A stretch of DNA of 64,000 bases from CAVREM01 sp963728825 (GTDB lineage: Bacteria; Acidobacteriota; Vicinamibacteria; Vicinamibacterales; CAVVIG01), in NCBI GenBank assembly GCA_963728825.1, contig CAVSLA010000001.1, forward strand, positions 124,001 through 188,000, in the 5' to 3' direction. Position 1 is the stretch's first letter. Each line of letters opens with the position of its first letter. The notes below the pieces were generated by a model. That model was not told where the DNA came from. It was given only the letters and a program-made list of their open reading frames with translations, and ran no database searches. Below are positions 17,652-26,323 of this stretch, one piece after another. Both the position numbers and the translations under genes were made by a program.

Positions 17652-19121
17652 TCAGCGGATTTCGGCGGAAACTCCCCCGATACTGAGCGATTGGGCGGAA
17701 AGTTCGGCCAGCTCGAAGAGCAGCCGCGGGTAGACCCCCAGCGCAATCGTGACAATGACCGCCACCGCCAGCGTGAACGCCAGCGCCGGGCTGGCCGACG
17801 GCTCCGAACCGGTCGTTTCCTTCTTCAGGTACATGAACACGACAATGCGGATGTAGTAGTAGAGCGAGATCGCGCTGTTCAGCACGCCGATCACCGCCAG
17901 CCAGACGTAGCCGGCTTCGATCGCCGCGCTGAACAACCAGAACTTGCCCATGAAGCCGGCGGTCGGCGGAATCCCGCCGAGCGACAGCATGAAGAGCAGC
18001 ATCGCAAACGCCGCGAACGGGTGGCGGAAGTGCAGGCCGCTGAGGTCCTTCAGCTCGTCGCCGACGATGTCGTGCCGGCGCATCATGATGACGACCGCAA
18101 AGGCCCCGAGCTGCATGAACGAATAGATCAGGAGATAGATCAACATCGCCGAGACGCCCCGCGGCGTCGCGGCCACCACGCCGATCAGCAGATAGCCGGC
18201 ATGGGCGATCGACGAATAGGCGAGCATCCGCTTGAGGTTGGTTTGGGTCAGCGCCGCCAGGTTGCCGACGGTCATCGTGACGATCGCCAGCACCTCGAAC
18301 AGCAGCCGCCAATCGGCGTGCATCGAGGGCACCGCAATCATGAAGATCCGCAGCAGCATCGCAAACGAAGCCGCCTTCGACCCGACTGACAGGAAAGCGG
18401 TCACCGGGGTGGGAGCGCCTTCGTAGACGTCGGGCGCCCACATGTGGAACGGCACCGCCGCGATCTTGAAGGCCATGCCGCTGACCACCAGAATCACTGC
18501 GAGCACCAGGAGCAGGCTGCGCTCCTGACCGGCAAACACCGCCGCCATCACCCGCATGTTCGTCGAGCCGGACAGCCCGTAGAGCAGCGACATGCCATAC
18601 AGCAGGATCCCGAGCGAGAACGCGCCGAGCAGGAAGTACTTGACCGCCGCCTCGTTCGATCGCTGGTTCGGCTTGATGAAGCCGGCCAGGATGTAGAACG
18701 ACACCGCCATCGTCTCCAACCCGATGAAGCTCGTGATCAAATCGACGCCGCCGGCCATGACCATCATGCCGAGCGTGGCGCAAAGAATCAGGAAGTAGTA
18801 CTCACCGGGGCTGGCCCCTTCGATCTCGAGATACTTCGCTGACATCAGCACCGTCATCAGCGCCGACAGGAGGAACACCACCTTGAAGAACAGCGCGAAG
18901 CGATCGACCGCGATCAACCCCTGCGCGATCTCGAGATTCGTATTCGTGAACGGCGTCAGCGAGGCGAGCGTCGCCACCAGCACCGCGACCGTCAACCCGA
19001 CCAGGGCGCGACTGCCACGCGGCAGCGCGACGTCGGCGACCAGCACCAGCAGGGCCCCCGCCGTGATCACGATCTCCGGCAGAATGTAATAGAAATCGGA
19101 CAGAGAGATGCCGGGAGGCAT
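17652..19121 (-). CDS. nuoN: NADH-quinone oxidoreductase subunit N
   Basis: NuoN is one of three antiporter-like proton-pumping subunits of complex I. The 489-residue protein has about 14 helices. The pumping residues sit in FIGLETMAVSFYIL (Glu), KIAAVPFHMWAPDVYEGAPTP (Lys) and TNLKRMLAYSSIAHAGYLL. The ATG at 19121 overlaps the nuoM stop by one base (TGATG). The frame stays open far upstream, but that part runs antiframe through nuoM and is not coding. It ends the nuo cluster. Confidence 0.95.
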   Translation of the reverse strand: MPPGISLSDFYYILPEIVITAGALLVLVADVALPRGSRALVGLTVAVLVATLASLTPFTNTNLEIAQGLIAVDRFALFFKVVFLLSALMTVLMSAKYLEIEGASPGEYYFLILCATLGMMVMAGGVDLITSFIGLETMAVSFYILAGFIKPNQRSNEAAVKYFLLGAFSLGILLYGMSLLYGLSGSTNMRVMAAVFAGQERSLLLVLAVILVVSGMAFKIAAVPFHMWAPDVYEGAPTPVTAFLSVGSKAASFAMLLRIFMIAVPSMHADWRLLFEVLAIVTMTVGNLAALTQTNLKRMLAYSSIAHAGYLLIGVVAATPRGVSAMLIYLLIYSFMQLGAFAVVIMMRRHDIVGDELKDLSGLHFRHPFAAFAMLLFMLSLGGIPPTAGFMGKFWLFSAAIEAGYVWLAVIGVLNSAISLYYYIRIVVFMYLKKETTGSEPSASPALAFTLAVAVIVTIALGVYPRLLFELAELSAQSLSIGGVSAEIR

Positions 19122-20713
19122 CAGCGCGGCTCCAGTCCCTGGCGGACTGTCGCCGTCAGCGGCGAAGATGATGTCGGCGCGGCGACGTCGGCTGGCGTCG
19201 GTGCGGCACCCGCGAGTCGGCCCGGGCCGTAGTCCGGGCTGACGCGGGCAATCACCCGCTGGACCGATGTATCGAGTCGGCGCAGGAATGGCGCAGGATA
19301 CAGGCCGATCCACACCGCGAGGACCAGCAGCGGCGCGAACGTCGCGAATTCGCGCACGCTCAAATCGAGCAGCTTCTCGTTCTTGGGATTCTCGATCTTG
19401 CCGAACATCGTCCGCTGGTAGAGGTAGAGCATGTAGGCCGCGCCAAGGACGACGCCGCTGGCCGCGAAGGCCGCCCAGAGCTTGCTGGCGACGAACACGC
19501 CCTGCAGGATCAGAAACTCGCCGATGAAGCCGTTCAAGGCCGGCAGGCCAATCGACGACATGGTCATGACGAGAAAGACCGCCGCGTAGACCGGCATCAC
19601 CTTCGACAGGCCGCCGTATTCCGCAATCTCGCGTGTATGCCGCCGCTCGTAGACCACACCGACCAGCAGGAAGAGCGCGCCGGTCGAGATCCCGTGATTG
19701 AGCTGCTGGATGATGCTGCCGGTGATGCCGACCGGGTTGAGCGCGAACATGCCCAGCATGACCATCGCCATGTGGCTGACCGACGAGTAGGCAACCAGCC
19801 GCTTCCAATCCTTCTGCGCGAGCGCGACCAGCGCGCCGTAGACAATGCCGATAATCGACAACAGCACGATGAACGGCACGAAGGCCCGCGTCGCCTCGGG
19901 CAGAATCGGCAGGCTGAAGCGGATGAAGCCGTAGGTCCCCATCTTCAGGAGCACGGCAGCCAGAATCACCGAGCCGGCGGTCGGGGCATCGGTATGCGCA
20001 TCAGGCAGCCAGGTGTGGAACGGAAACATCGGCACCTTGATGGCAAAACCCAGGAAGAAGGCGAGGAAGATCCACCACTGCAGGTTGAACGGCATGCCGG
20101 TCAGCTGCTGGAACTGGGTCACGTCGAAGGTGTACACGCCGGTCTGGCTGTGCTGGTAGAAGTAGAGGGCCAGGATGCCGAGCAGCATCACGACGCTGCC
20201 GACCAGGGTGTAGAGGAAGAACTTGATCGCCGAGTAGAGCCGGTTGGCGCTGCCCCAGATGCCGATCAGGAAGTACATCGGCACCAGCATCACTTCCCAG
20301 AACAGGAAAAACAGCAGGAAGTCGAGCGCCATGAACGCGCCGAGCATCCCGGTCTGGAGGATCAGCAGGAATATGTAGTATTCCTTCAGCCGTTCGGTAA
20401 TCGCCGTCCACGACGACAGGATCGCGATGAACCCCATCATGGTGGTCAGCAGGATCAGCAGCGTGCTGAAGCCATCGACGCCGAGGAAGTACTCGGCGCC
20501 AATCGACGGGATCCACGGCAGCCGCTCGATGAACTGGAACTCCGCGCTCTGCGGGTTGAACCAGAACCACAGCGGGATCGAGATCGCGAAACCGATGAAC
20601 GCCACGACGTTGGCGATCCAGCGGATGGCGTTGTCGTTCTGCCGGTTGACGAAGAGCAGCAGCAGCGCGCCGGCGAGCGGCGTGAACAGGATGATCGACA
20701 GGTAATAACTCAT
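19121..20713 (-). CDS. nuoM: NADH-quinone oxidoreductase subunit M
   Basis: This antiporter-like proton pump subunit of complex I has 530 residues. Key motifs are FLFFLFWEVMLVPMYFLIG (conserved Glu), KVPMFPFHTWLPDAHTDAPT and KRLVAYSSVSHMAMVMLG. The Pro/Ala-rich C-terminal tail of about 50 residues (AAPTPADVAAPTSS) is cytoplasmic or periplasmic decoration without known function. It follows nuoL by 63 bp and overlaps nuoN by one base. Confidence 0.96.
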   Translation of the reverse strand: MSYYLSIILFTPLAGALLLLFVNRQNDNAIRWIANVVAFIGFAISIPLWFWFNPQSAEFQFIERLPWIPSIGAEYFLGVDGFSTLLILLTTMMGFIAILSSWTAITERLKEYYIFLLILQTGMLGAFMALDFLLFFLFWEVMLVPMYFLIGIWGSANRLYSAIKFFLYTLVGSVVMLLGILALYFYQHSQTGVYTFDVTQFQQLTGMPFNLQWWIFLAFFLGFAIKVPMFPFHTWLPDAHTDAPTAGSVILAAVLLKMGTYGFIRFSLPILPEATRAFVPFIVLLSIIGIVYGALVALAQKDWKRLVAYSSVSHMAMVMLGMFALNPVGITGSIIQQLNHGISTGALFLLVGVVYERRHTREIAEYGGLSKVMPVYAAVFLVMTMSSIGLPALNGFIGEFLILQGVFVASKLWAAFAASGVVLGAAYMLYLYQRTMFGKIENPKNEKLLDLSVREFATFAPLLVLAVWIGLYPAPFLRRLDTSVQRVIARVSPDYGPGRLAGAAPTPADVAAPTSSSPLTATVRQGLEPR

Positions 20714-20776
20714 AGTCTGTACGCAGCCGGGCTTGGCACCCGACCGCCAACTTGTAGGCCGGCCCTCAGTCCGCCC

Positions 20777-23081
20777 TCACCGCACGAACAGATACATCGT
20801 GACGAACGCGAAGATGCCGAACAGCATCAGCAGCGCGTAGTTCTGCACCAGACCGGTCTGCAGGCGGCGGAACCAGTAGCTCGTCTCCTGCGTCGACCAG
20901 CCCACGAGGTTGACGGCGCCGTCGACGACCACGCGATCGGCCAGCCCGGACAGCCACGCACCGAAGACCGTCACCCAGCTCGAGCCGTTGACCACCCCGT
21001 CGACCACATTGCGGTCGAAGGTCCAGAGCCCTCGTCCCGCCGCAAACGTTCCGGCGATCGCCGTCCCGTTGTACAGCTCGTCGACGTAGTACTTGTTCGA
21101 CAGCGTCCGGTGCGCCGCGGCAAATCGGGTCGCCAGACGATCCGCGATCTCGGGGTTGGTGACGTAGAACCGCCACGCGAGGCCGATGCCGATGGCGGCG
21201 ATCAGCACCGAAAAGCCCATCAGTCCGAGCTCGACGGCGCGCGATGCATGCGGAGCGTCATGTGCCGCCTCGGCGCCCTGGGCCGCCGCAGCGGGCTCGG
21301 GCGGATGATCGGCGGCGGCGGTGGCCGGCTCGTGGTGCGCCGTCGACGCGACGAAGCTCGGCTCGAGGAAGTGCTCAATCGCATTGCCGCCGCCAAGGGC
21401 GGCAGGAATCCCGACGAACCCGGCCACGATCGCGCCGACCGCGAGCGCCATCAGCGGATAGGTCATCGGCGTCGGCGATTCGTGGGGACCGTGCCACGGT
21501 CCATGCCCATGGCCGCCGCCTCCATGATCGTCGTGCGCGCCATGGCCGCCGTGTCCAGACACCGCATGCGGCTCCGCCGGGCCGTGGGAGACCTCATGGT
21601 CACGACGGTGCGCCTGTCCATGCGCGTGCGGATCGGCGGGATGCTTCGCGCCGTGGCTCGCCGCGACCGCGACCGCCCCGTGTCCCCCGGCGCCCTCCCA
21701 CGCGGGGCCCCGATAGCCGCCGAAGAACGTCATCGCCATCAGGCGGAACATGTAGAACGCCGTCATCAGCGCGGTGACGACGGCCAGACCCCAGATCAGC
21801 TTGTTGCTCAGGAACGCGCGGAAGAGGATCTCGTCCTTGCTGAAGAAGCCCGACAGCGGCGGGATGCCGGCAATCGCCAGCGTGCCGATCATCATGGTGG
21901 CGAAGGTGACCGGCAGGAATTTCTTCAACCCGCCCATGCGGCGCATGTCCTGCTCGCCGGCCATCGCGTGAATCACCGAGCCGCTGCCGAGGAAGAGCAG
22001 CGCCTTGAAGAAGGCGTGCGTCATCAGATGGAACGCGCCAGCCGCATACGCGCCGACGCCCATCGCCGTAAACATGTAGCCGAGCTGCGAAACGGTCGAA
22101 TAGGCCAGGACGCGCTTGATGTCGGTACTGCACCAGGCCGATCGAAGCGGCCATCAGCGCCGTGAGCACGCCGACAATCGCGACGACCTCCATGACCATC
22201 GGCGCGTGCGAGAACAGCACGGCGTTGCGGCCGACCATGTAGACGCCGGCCGTCACCATCGTCGCGGCGTGGATCAGCGCCGACACCGGCGTCGGACCCT
22301 CCATGGCGTCCGGCAGCCAGACGTAGAGGGGAATCTGCGCGCTCTTGCCGGTGGCCCCGACGAACAGCAGCAGGCAGATCGCCGACAGCACGCCGAACTG
22401 CGCCGACTCGACCGGCAGCACGGCGGCGGCGTCCTGCACGGCTCGAAAATCGAGCGTGCCGAAGGTGACGAAGATCAGGAAGACACCGAGCACGAAGCCC
22501 CAATCGCCGACCCGGTTGGTGATGAACGCCTTTTTCCCGGCGTCAGCGGCGCTCTTCTTTTCGTACCAATAGCCGATCAGCAGGTAGGAACAGAGCCCCA
22601 CCCCTTCCCACCCTACGAACATCACCAGGAAATTGCTGCCCAGGACGAGCGTGAGCATGAAGAAGCAGAAGAGATTCAGGTAGCAGAAGAAGCGGGCGTA
22701 GCCGCCCCGTGGTTCGTCGGCCATATAGGCCGTTGAGTACACGTGGATCAGGGTGCCGATCCCGGTGACGATCAGGATCATCATTCCCGAGAGCGGATCG
22801 AGGCGGAACCCCCAGGGGACCGACAAGCTGCCGATCGAGCCGTCGCTGAGCTGCAGCGGAATCGCCGACAGCCAGTCGGCCACGGTCACCTCGAAGGCCC
22901 GCTCGGCCGCCGGCAGCTGCAGCAGCTGCCAGAAGGCGACCCCCGACAACACCAGCGCGAGCCCCATCGTCGTACAGGCGACGAAGCCGGCTGCCTGGCG
23001 CGAGAAATAGCGGATGCCGACCAGGCCGTTGATCGCGGCGCCGATACCAGGCAGCAGCGGGATGAGCCAGATGTATTCCAT
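20777..23081 (-). CDS. nuoL: NADH-quinone oxidoreductase subunit L (one frameshift)
   Basis: NuoL is the distal proton pump with the long lateral helix. The N-terminal part (from 23081) carries VGWEGVGLCSYLLIG and KSAQIPLYVWLPDAMEGPTPVS; the C-terminal part (to 20777) carries QLGYMFTAMG and HAFFKALLFLG. The frame breaks near 22125 by one extra base within the conserved block GLVQ-TDIKRVLAYSTVS. Removing it restores about 767 residues. Between the last antiporter helices and the lateral helix lies an insert of about 75 residues with 17 His and many Gly, much longer than the short His loop common in NuoL. Confidence 0.93.
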
Positions 23082-23114
23082 GTCAGGCGAACAGCACTGC
23101 GAATGTTTTACTGG

Positions 23115-23426
23115 CTACCATCTCATCAGGTTCATTTCGTCGATGTTGACGGTTTCCTTGTTCCGGTAGAACGCCAGGATGATGCCGAGACCGACCGCGG
23201 CTTCGGCCGCGGCGACGGCGATCACGAACACCACGAACACCTGGCCGATCGCATTCTGCAGTTCCGCCGAAAACGCCACCAGGTTGATGTTGACGGCGTT
23301 CAGGATCAGTTCGATCGACATGAAGATGATGATGATATTGCGCCGCACCATCACGCCGATCACGCCGATCATGAACAAGGCGGCCGACAGCAGCATGTAA
23401 TGAGTTGGGGTGATCATGGTCGTCAT
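23115..23426 (-). CDS. nuoK: NADH-quinone oxidoreductase subunit K
   Basis: This 103-residue subunit has three transmembrane helices and shows the NuoK pattern MSIELILNAVNINLVAF, with the conserved Glu in helix 2, and AAAEAAVGLGIILAFYRN, with the second Glu. Both take part in proton transfer along the membrane arm. ATG 23426 is used; ATG 23414 is possible. It is separated from nuoJ by a repeat-rich spacer. Confidence 0.95.
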   Translation of the reverse strand: MTTMITPTHYMLLSAALFMIGVIGVMVRRNIIIIFMSIELILNAVNINLVAFSAELQNAIGQVFVVFVIAVAAAEAAVGLGIILAFYRNKETVNIDEMNLMRW

Positions 23427-23430
23427 CCGA

Positions 23431-23503
23431 AATTGGTGACTTGGTGAGTGGGTGAATTGGCGAAGTAACTCACCAATTCACCAATTCCTGAATTCACCAA
23501 TTC
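23431..23503. repeat. Inverted arrays of an 8-bp repeat between nuoJ and nuoK
   Basis: The plus strand shows about three copies of NTTGGTGA (AATTGGTGAC, TTGGTGAG, GGGTGAATTGG) followed by about three to four copies of the complement TCACCAAT. The two arrays can form a long hairpin inside the nuo transcript, directly after the nuoJ stop codon. It may stabilise or process mRNA between nuoJ and nuoK. Confidence 0.75.
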
Positions 23504-24019
23504 TCAAAGTTCCCTCTTGGCCAACACGATTGCCCCAATCATCGCCACGAGCAGCAGCATCGAGGCGATCTCGAACGGGATCAGATAACTGGTGTAGAGC
23601 AGCCAGCCGACTTCCTCGGTGTTGCCGGTGACCGGCAGCGCCGGGCTCGGTGGCGCCAGCGACGGCGACGGTCGCACGTAGCCGATCGCCGCAATCGCGC
23701 CGAGCTCGATCAGCACGGCGGCGGACAAGGCGAACCCCAGCTTGGTGCGCCGATTCGGATCCTGGTGCACCTCGGGCGGGCGCTTGAGATTCACCAGCAT
23801 CACGACGAACAGATACAGCACGACGATGCCGCCGGCGTAGACCAGCACCTGGATCGCGGCGAGAAACTGCGCGCCGAGCAGCACGTAGAGCGCCGCCACG
23901 AACAGGAAGTCGACCACCAGGAACAGCACGCTGTGCACCGTGTCCTTGGTGCTGACGACCAGCACGGCGAACCCGAGCACGAACGCGGCAATCGTATAGA
24001 ACGCGATGGCTTCGCCCAT
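23504..24019 (-). CDS. nuoJ: NADH-quinone oxidoreductase subunit J
   Basis: NuoJ is a five-helix membrane subunit next to the quinone chamber. The 171-residue protein has the signature VLVYAGGIVVLYLFVVMLVN and VDFLFVAALYVLLGAQFLAAIQ. The ATG at 24019 overlaps the last base of the nuoH stop (TGATG). A periplasmic Pro/Ser-rich loop (SPSLAPPSPALPV) precedes the final helix. NuoI, normally encoded between H and J, is missing. Confidence 0.94.
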   Translation of the reverse strand: MGEAIAFYTIAAFVLGFAVLVVSTKDTVHSVLFLVVDFLFVAALYVLLGAQFLAAIQVLVYAGGIVVLYLFVVMLVNLKRPPEVHQDPNRRTKLGFALSAAVLIELGAIAAIGYVRPSPSLAPPSPALPVTGNTEEVGWLLYTSYLIPFEIASMLLLVAMIGAIVLAKREL

Positions 24020-25038
24020 CAGACCAGCACTTTCACGATCCCGGTCACCACCAGGTTCAGAATCGCCAGCGGGATGAGCACTTTCCAGCCCAGGCGCATC
24101 AGCTGGTCGTAGCGATAGCGCGGCAGCGTCGCGCGCACCCAGATGAAGATGTAGAGGAACACGAACGACTTGAGGAGGAACCAGCCCCAGCTGGGAACGA
24201 TGTCGAGGAAGCTGAGCGCCGCAACGCTCGGAAACGGCCGCAGCCACCCGCCGAAAAACAGCGTGGTCGCCACCGACGAGACGACGATCATGTTGGCGTA
24301 TTCCGCCAGGAAGAACAGCGCGAACCGCATGCCGCTGTACTCCGTGTGGAAACCGCCGGTCAGCTCCTGCTCCGCCTCGGGCATATCGAACGGCGCCCGG
24401 TTGGTCTCGGCGAGACCGCCGATGAAGAAAATCCCGAACGCCAGCGGCTGCACGAACGCGAACCACACGCCGGCGCTCTCCTGCGCGCGAACGATGCTGA
24501 CCATGCTCAGCGAGCCCGCGACGAGAATGACGCTGACCAGCGTCAGCGTGACGGCGACTTCGTAGCTGATCAGCTGCGCGGACGCCCGCAGGCTCGCCAG
24601 CAGCGGGTACTTGCTGTTCGAGGCGTAGCCCGCGAGGATGATCCCGTAGACGCCGACCGACGCGACTGACACGACGTAGAGCAGGCCGACGTTGATATCG
24701 GTGATGTAGAGCGTCACCTGACGCCCGAACAGGCTGACCTCGGGACCGAACGGAATCACCGCGTAGACGATCAGCGCCGGCACCATCGCGATGATCGGCG
24801 CGGCGGTGAACACCCATTTGTCGGCCCGGACCGGCGTGATGTCCTCTTTGATCATCAGCTTCACGGCGTCGGCGACCGGCTGCAGGATTCCGTAGGGCCC
24901 CACCCGCATCGGGCCGAGCCGTGACTGAGCCCAGGCAATCACCTTCCGCTCGAGGAGCACCATGTAGGTGACCCCCACCAGCGTGGCGTTCAACACGATG
25001 ACGATCTTCAGGAACGGGACGAGGAAGGTGTCGACCAT
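24019..25038 (-). CDS. nuoH: NADH-quinone oxidoreductase subunit H
   Basis: NuoH forms the quinone-binding chamber with NuoB and NuoD. The 339-residue protein has eight or more helices with the family blocks ERKVIAWAQSRLGPMRVGPYG, IKEDITP, GLAETNRAPFDMPEAEQEL and RATLPRYRYDQLMRLGWK. It starts after a 95-bp spacer that separates it from nuoD. The genes usually found between D and H (nuoE, F, G) are not present. Confidence 0.96.
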   Translation of the reverse strand: MVDTFLVPFLKIVIVLNATLVGVTYMVLLERKVIAWAQSRLGPMRVGPYGILQPVADAVKLMIKEDITPVRADKWVFTAAPIIAMVPALIVYAVIPFGPEVSLFGRQVTLYITDINVGLLYVVSVASVGVYGIILAGYASNSKYPLLASLRASAQLISYEVAVTLTLVSVILVAGSLSMVSIVRAQESAGVWFAFVQPLAFGIFFIGGLAETNRAPFDMPEAEQELTGGFHTEYSGMRFALFFLAEYANMIVVSSVATTLFFGGWLRPFPSVAALSFLDIVPSWGWFLLKSFVFLYIFIWVRATLPRYRYDQLMRLGWKVLIPLAILNLVVTGIVKVLV

Positions 25039-25133
25039 TATTCAGTTCTGCGCCGGGGCCCCACCCCCGGCGCCTGCCGCCGCTCGCTCCCTTCGCTCGC
25101 GGCGAATAGTCGCAACCGTCAACCCAGGCCGCC
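25039..25133. other. nuoD-nuoH spacer with perfect GC hairpin
   Basis: CGCCGGGG (25051-25058) pairs perfectly with CCCCGGCG (25065-25072) over a 6-nt loop. CGCTCGC-type direct repeats follow at 25081-25100. No open frame of substance and no promoter is seen. The spacer occupies the place where nuoE, nuoF and nuoG lie in complete nuo operons. Confidence 0.55.
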
Positions 25134-26264
25134 TCACCGGTCGACCTCACCAAGGACGATGTCGATCGAGCCGATCAGCGCGACGACATCCGCGACCAGA
25201 TGGCCGCGCACCAGCCGCGGCAGCGCCTGGAGATTGCAGAACGAGGGCGGCCGCACGCGGAAGCGATAAGGATTCGTCGACTTGCCGTCGCTGACGATGA
25301 AATACCCGAGCTCACCCTTCGGGGACTCGATGGCGTGATAGGTCTCGCCCGCCGGCGGTTTGATGAGCCGCGGTACCTTGCCGACGATCGGTCCGTCGGG
25401 CAGCCCTTCGGTGGCCTGGCGGATGATGCGCAGCGACTGCCGGAACTCCTCGATCCGCACCAGGTAGCGATCGTAGGTATCGCCGACCGTGCCGATCGGC
25501 ACGTCGAACTCCATTTCGTCATAGGCCGCGTACGGCTCGTCCTTGCGCACGTCGCGCGGCACGCCGGACCCGCGCAGCGCCGGTCCGCTCAAGCCAATCG
25601 CGACCGCTTCGGGTCCATCGATGACGCCGACGCCCTTGGTCCGCTCCAGCCAGATGCGGTTGTGCGTCAGGAGCTCTTCGTATTCGACGATCTTCGAATC
25701 CATGATCTTGCAGAATTCGAGGACCTTCTTGTCCCAGCCGGGCGGAATCTCCAGCGGCAGCCCGCCGATGCGCATCGAGTTGTAGGTCAGGCGCGCGCCG
25801 CAGTACTCCTCGAACAGGTCGAGAATCAGCTCCCGCTCGCGGAAGGCGTAGAGGAACACCGTCATCGCGCCGATGTCCATCGCGTGCGTGCCGAGCCACA
25901 GGCAATGGCTGGCAATCCGCTGCAGCTCGCACAGGATCGTCCGGACGTAGCGCGCCCGCCGCGGCACCTCCACCGACATCAGCTTCTCGACCGTCTCGCA
26001 GTAGCCGACGTTGTTGGTCGCCGCGGCGACGTAATCCATCCGATCGGTCAGCAGAATGATCTGCGTCCAGTTGCGGTTCTCGCTCAACTTCTCGATGCCG
26101 CGGTGGAGATAGCCGATGACGACCTCGGCATCGACCACCTTCTCGCCGTCGAGCCGCAGCACGACCCGGAGCACGCCGTGGGTGCTGGGATGCTGCGGGC
26201 CCATGTTGAGCACCAGTTCGTTGGTGTCGAACATCGCGCCGTGGTGGATTGCCGGTTGCTGCAT
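25134..26264 (-). CDS. nuoD: NADH-quinone oxidoreductase subunit D
   Basis: NuoD is the 49-kDa-type subunit that forms the quinone site. The 376-residue protein carries LNMGPQHPSTHGVLR at the N-terminus, IGYLHRGIEKL, GTHAMDIGAMTVFLYAFRERE and the C-terminal DIVLGEVDR. It is the separate D form, not the fused CD form, with nuoC just upstream across a 59-bp spacer that holds a perfect 7-bp hairpin. The start lies before MFDTNELVLNMGP and could be an internal ATG at 26234. Confidence 0.96.
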   Translation of the reverse strand: MQQPAIHHGAMFDTNELVLNMGPQHPSTHGVLRVVLRLDGEKVVDAEVVIGYLHRGIEKLSENRNWTQIILLTDRMDYVAAATNNVGYCETVEKLMSVEVPRRARYVRTILCELQRIASHCLWLGTHAMDIGAMTVFLYAFRERELILDLFEEYCGARLTYNSMRIGGLPLEIPPGWDKKVLEFCKIMDSKIVEYEELLTHNRIWLERTKGVGVIDGPEAVAIGLSGPALRGSGVPRDVRKDEPYAAYDEMEFDVPIGTVGDTYDRYLVRIEEFRQSLRIIRQATEGLPDGPIVGKVPRLIKPPAGETYHAIESPKGELGYFIVSDGKSTNPYRFRVRPPSFCNLQALPRLVRGHLVADVVALIGSIDIVLGEVDR

Positions 26265-26291
26265 TCACTCCCGCCGTTAGAAAATCTCGAG

Positions 26292-26311
26292 GTTCGGCGT
26301 TCGAGCCGAAC
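26292..26311. other. Hairpin between nuoC and nuoD
   Basis: GTTCGGC at 26292-26298 and GCCGAAC at 26305-26311 form a perfect 7-bp stem with a 6-nt loop in the intercistronic gap. It is a possible mRNA processing or stability element. Confidence 0.5.
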
Positions 26312-26323
26312 GACCAACGACTG

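Noticed and set aside
19122..19808. Upstream extension of the nuoN frame
   Set aside because: It runs through nuoM in another frame, and nuoN has a proper ATG overlapping the nuoM stop.
22120..22130. Programmed ribosomal frameshift in nuoL
   Set aside because: No slippery heptamer or downstream stimulator was seen, and similar one-base breaks occur in six other places.
19637..22165. Open frame of 842 codons on the plus strand across the nuoL-nuoM region
   Set aside because: It is antisense to clear nuoM and nuoL coding sequence, with low-complexity Arg/Gln/Glu/His composition and no family match.
21600..23081. Two separate overlapping genes instead of one nuoL
   Set aside because: Family sequence continues without loss across the frame change, so a single frameshifted nuoL explains both frames better.
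25081..25103. REP-like palindrome CGCTCGCTCCCTTCGCTCGCGG
   Set aside because: The visible GCTCGC words are direct, not inverted; only GCCGC/GCGGC can pair over a large loop. The perfect hairpin beside it is reported instead.
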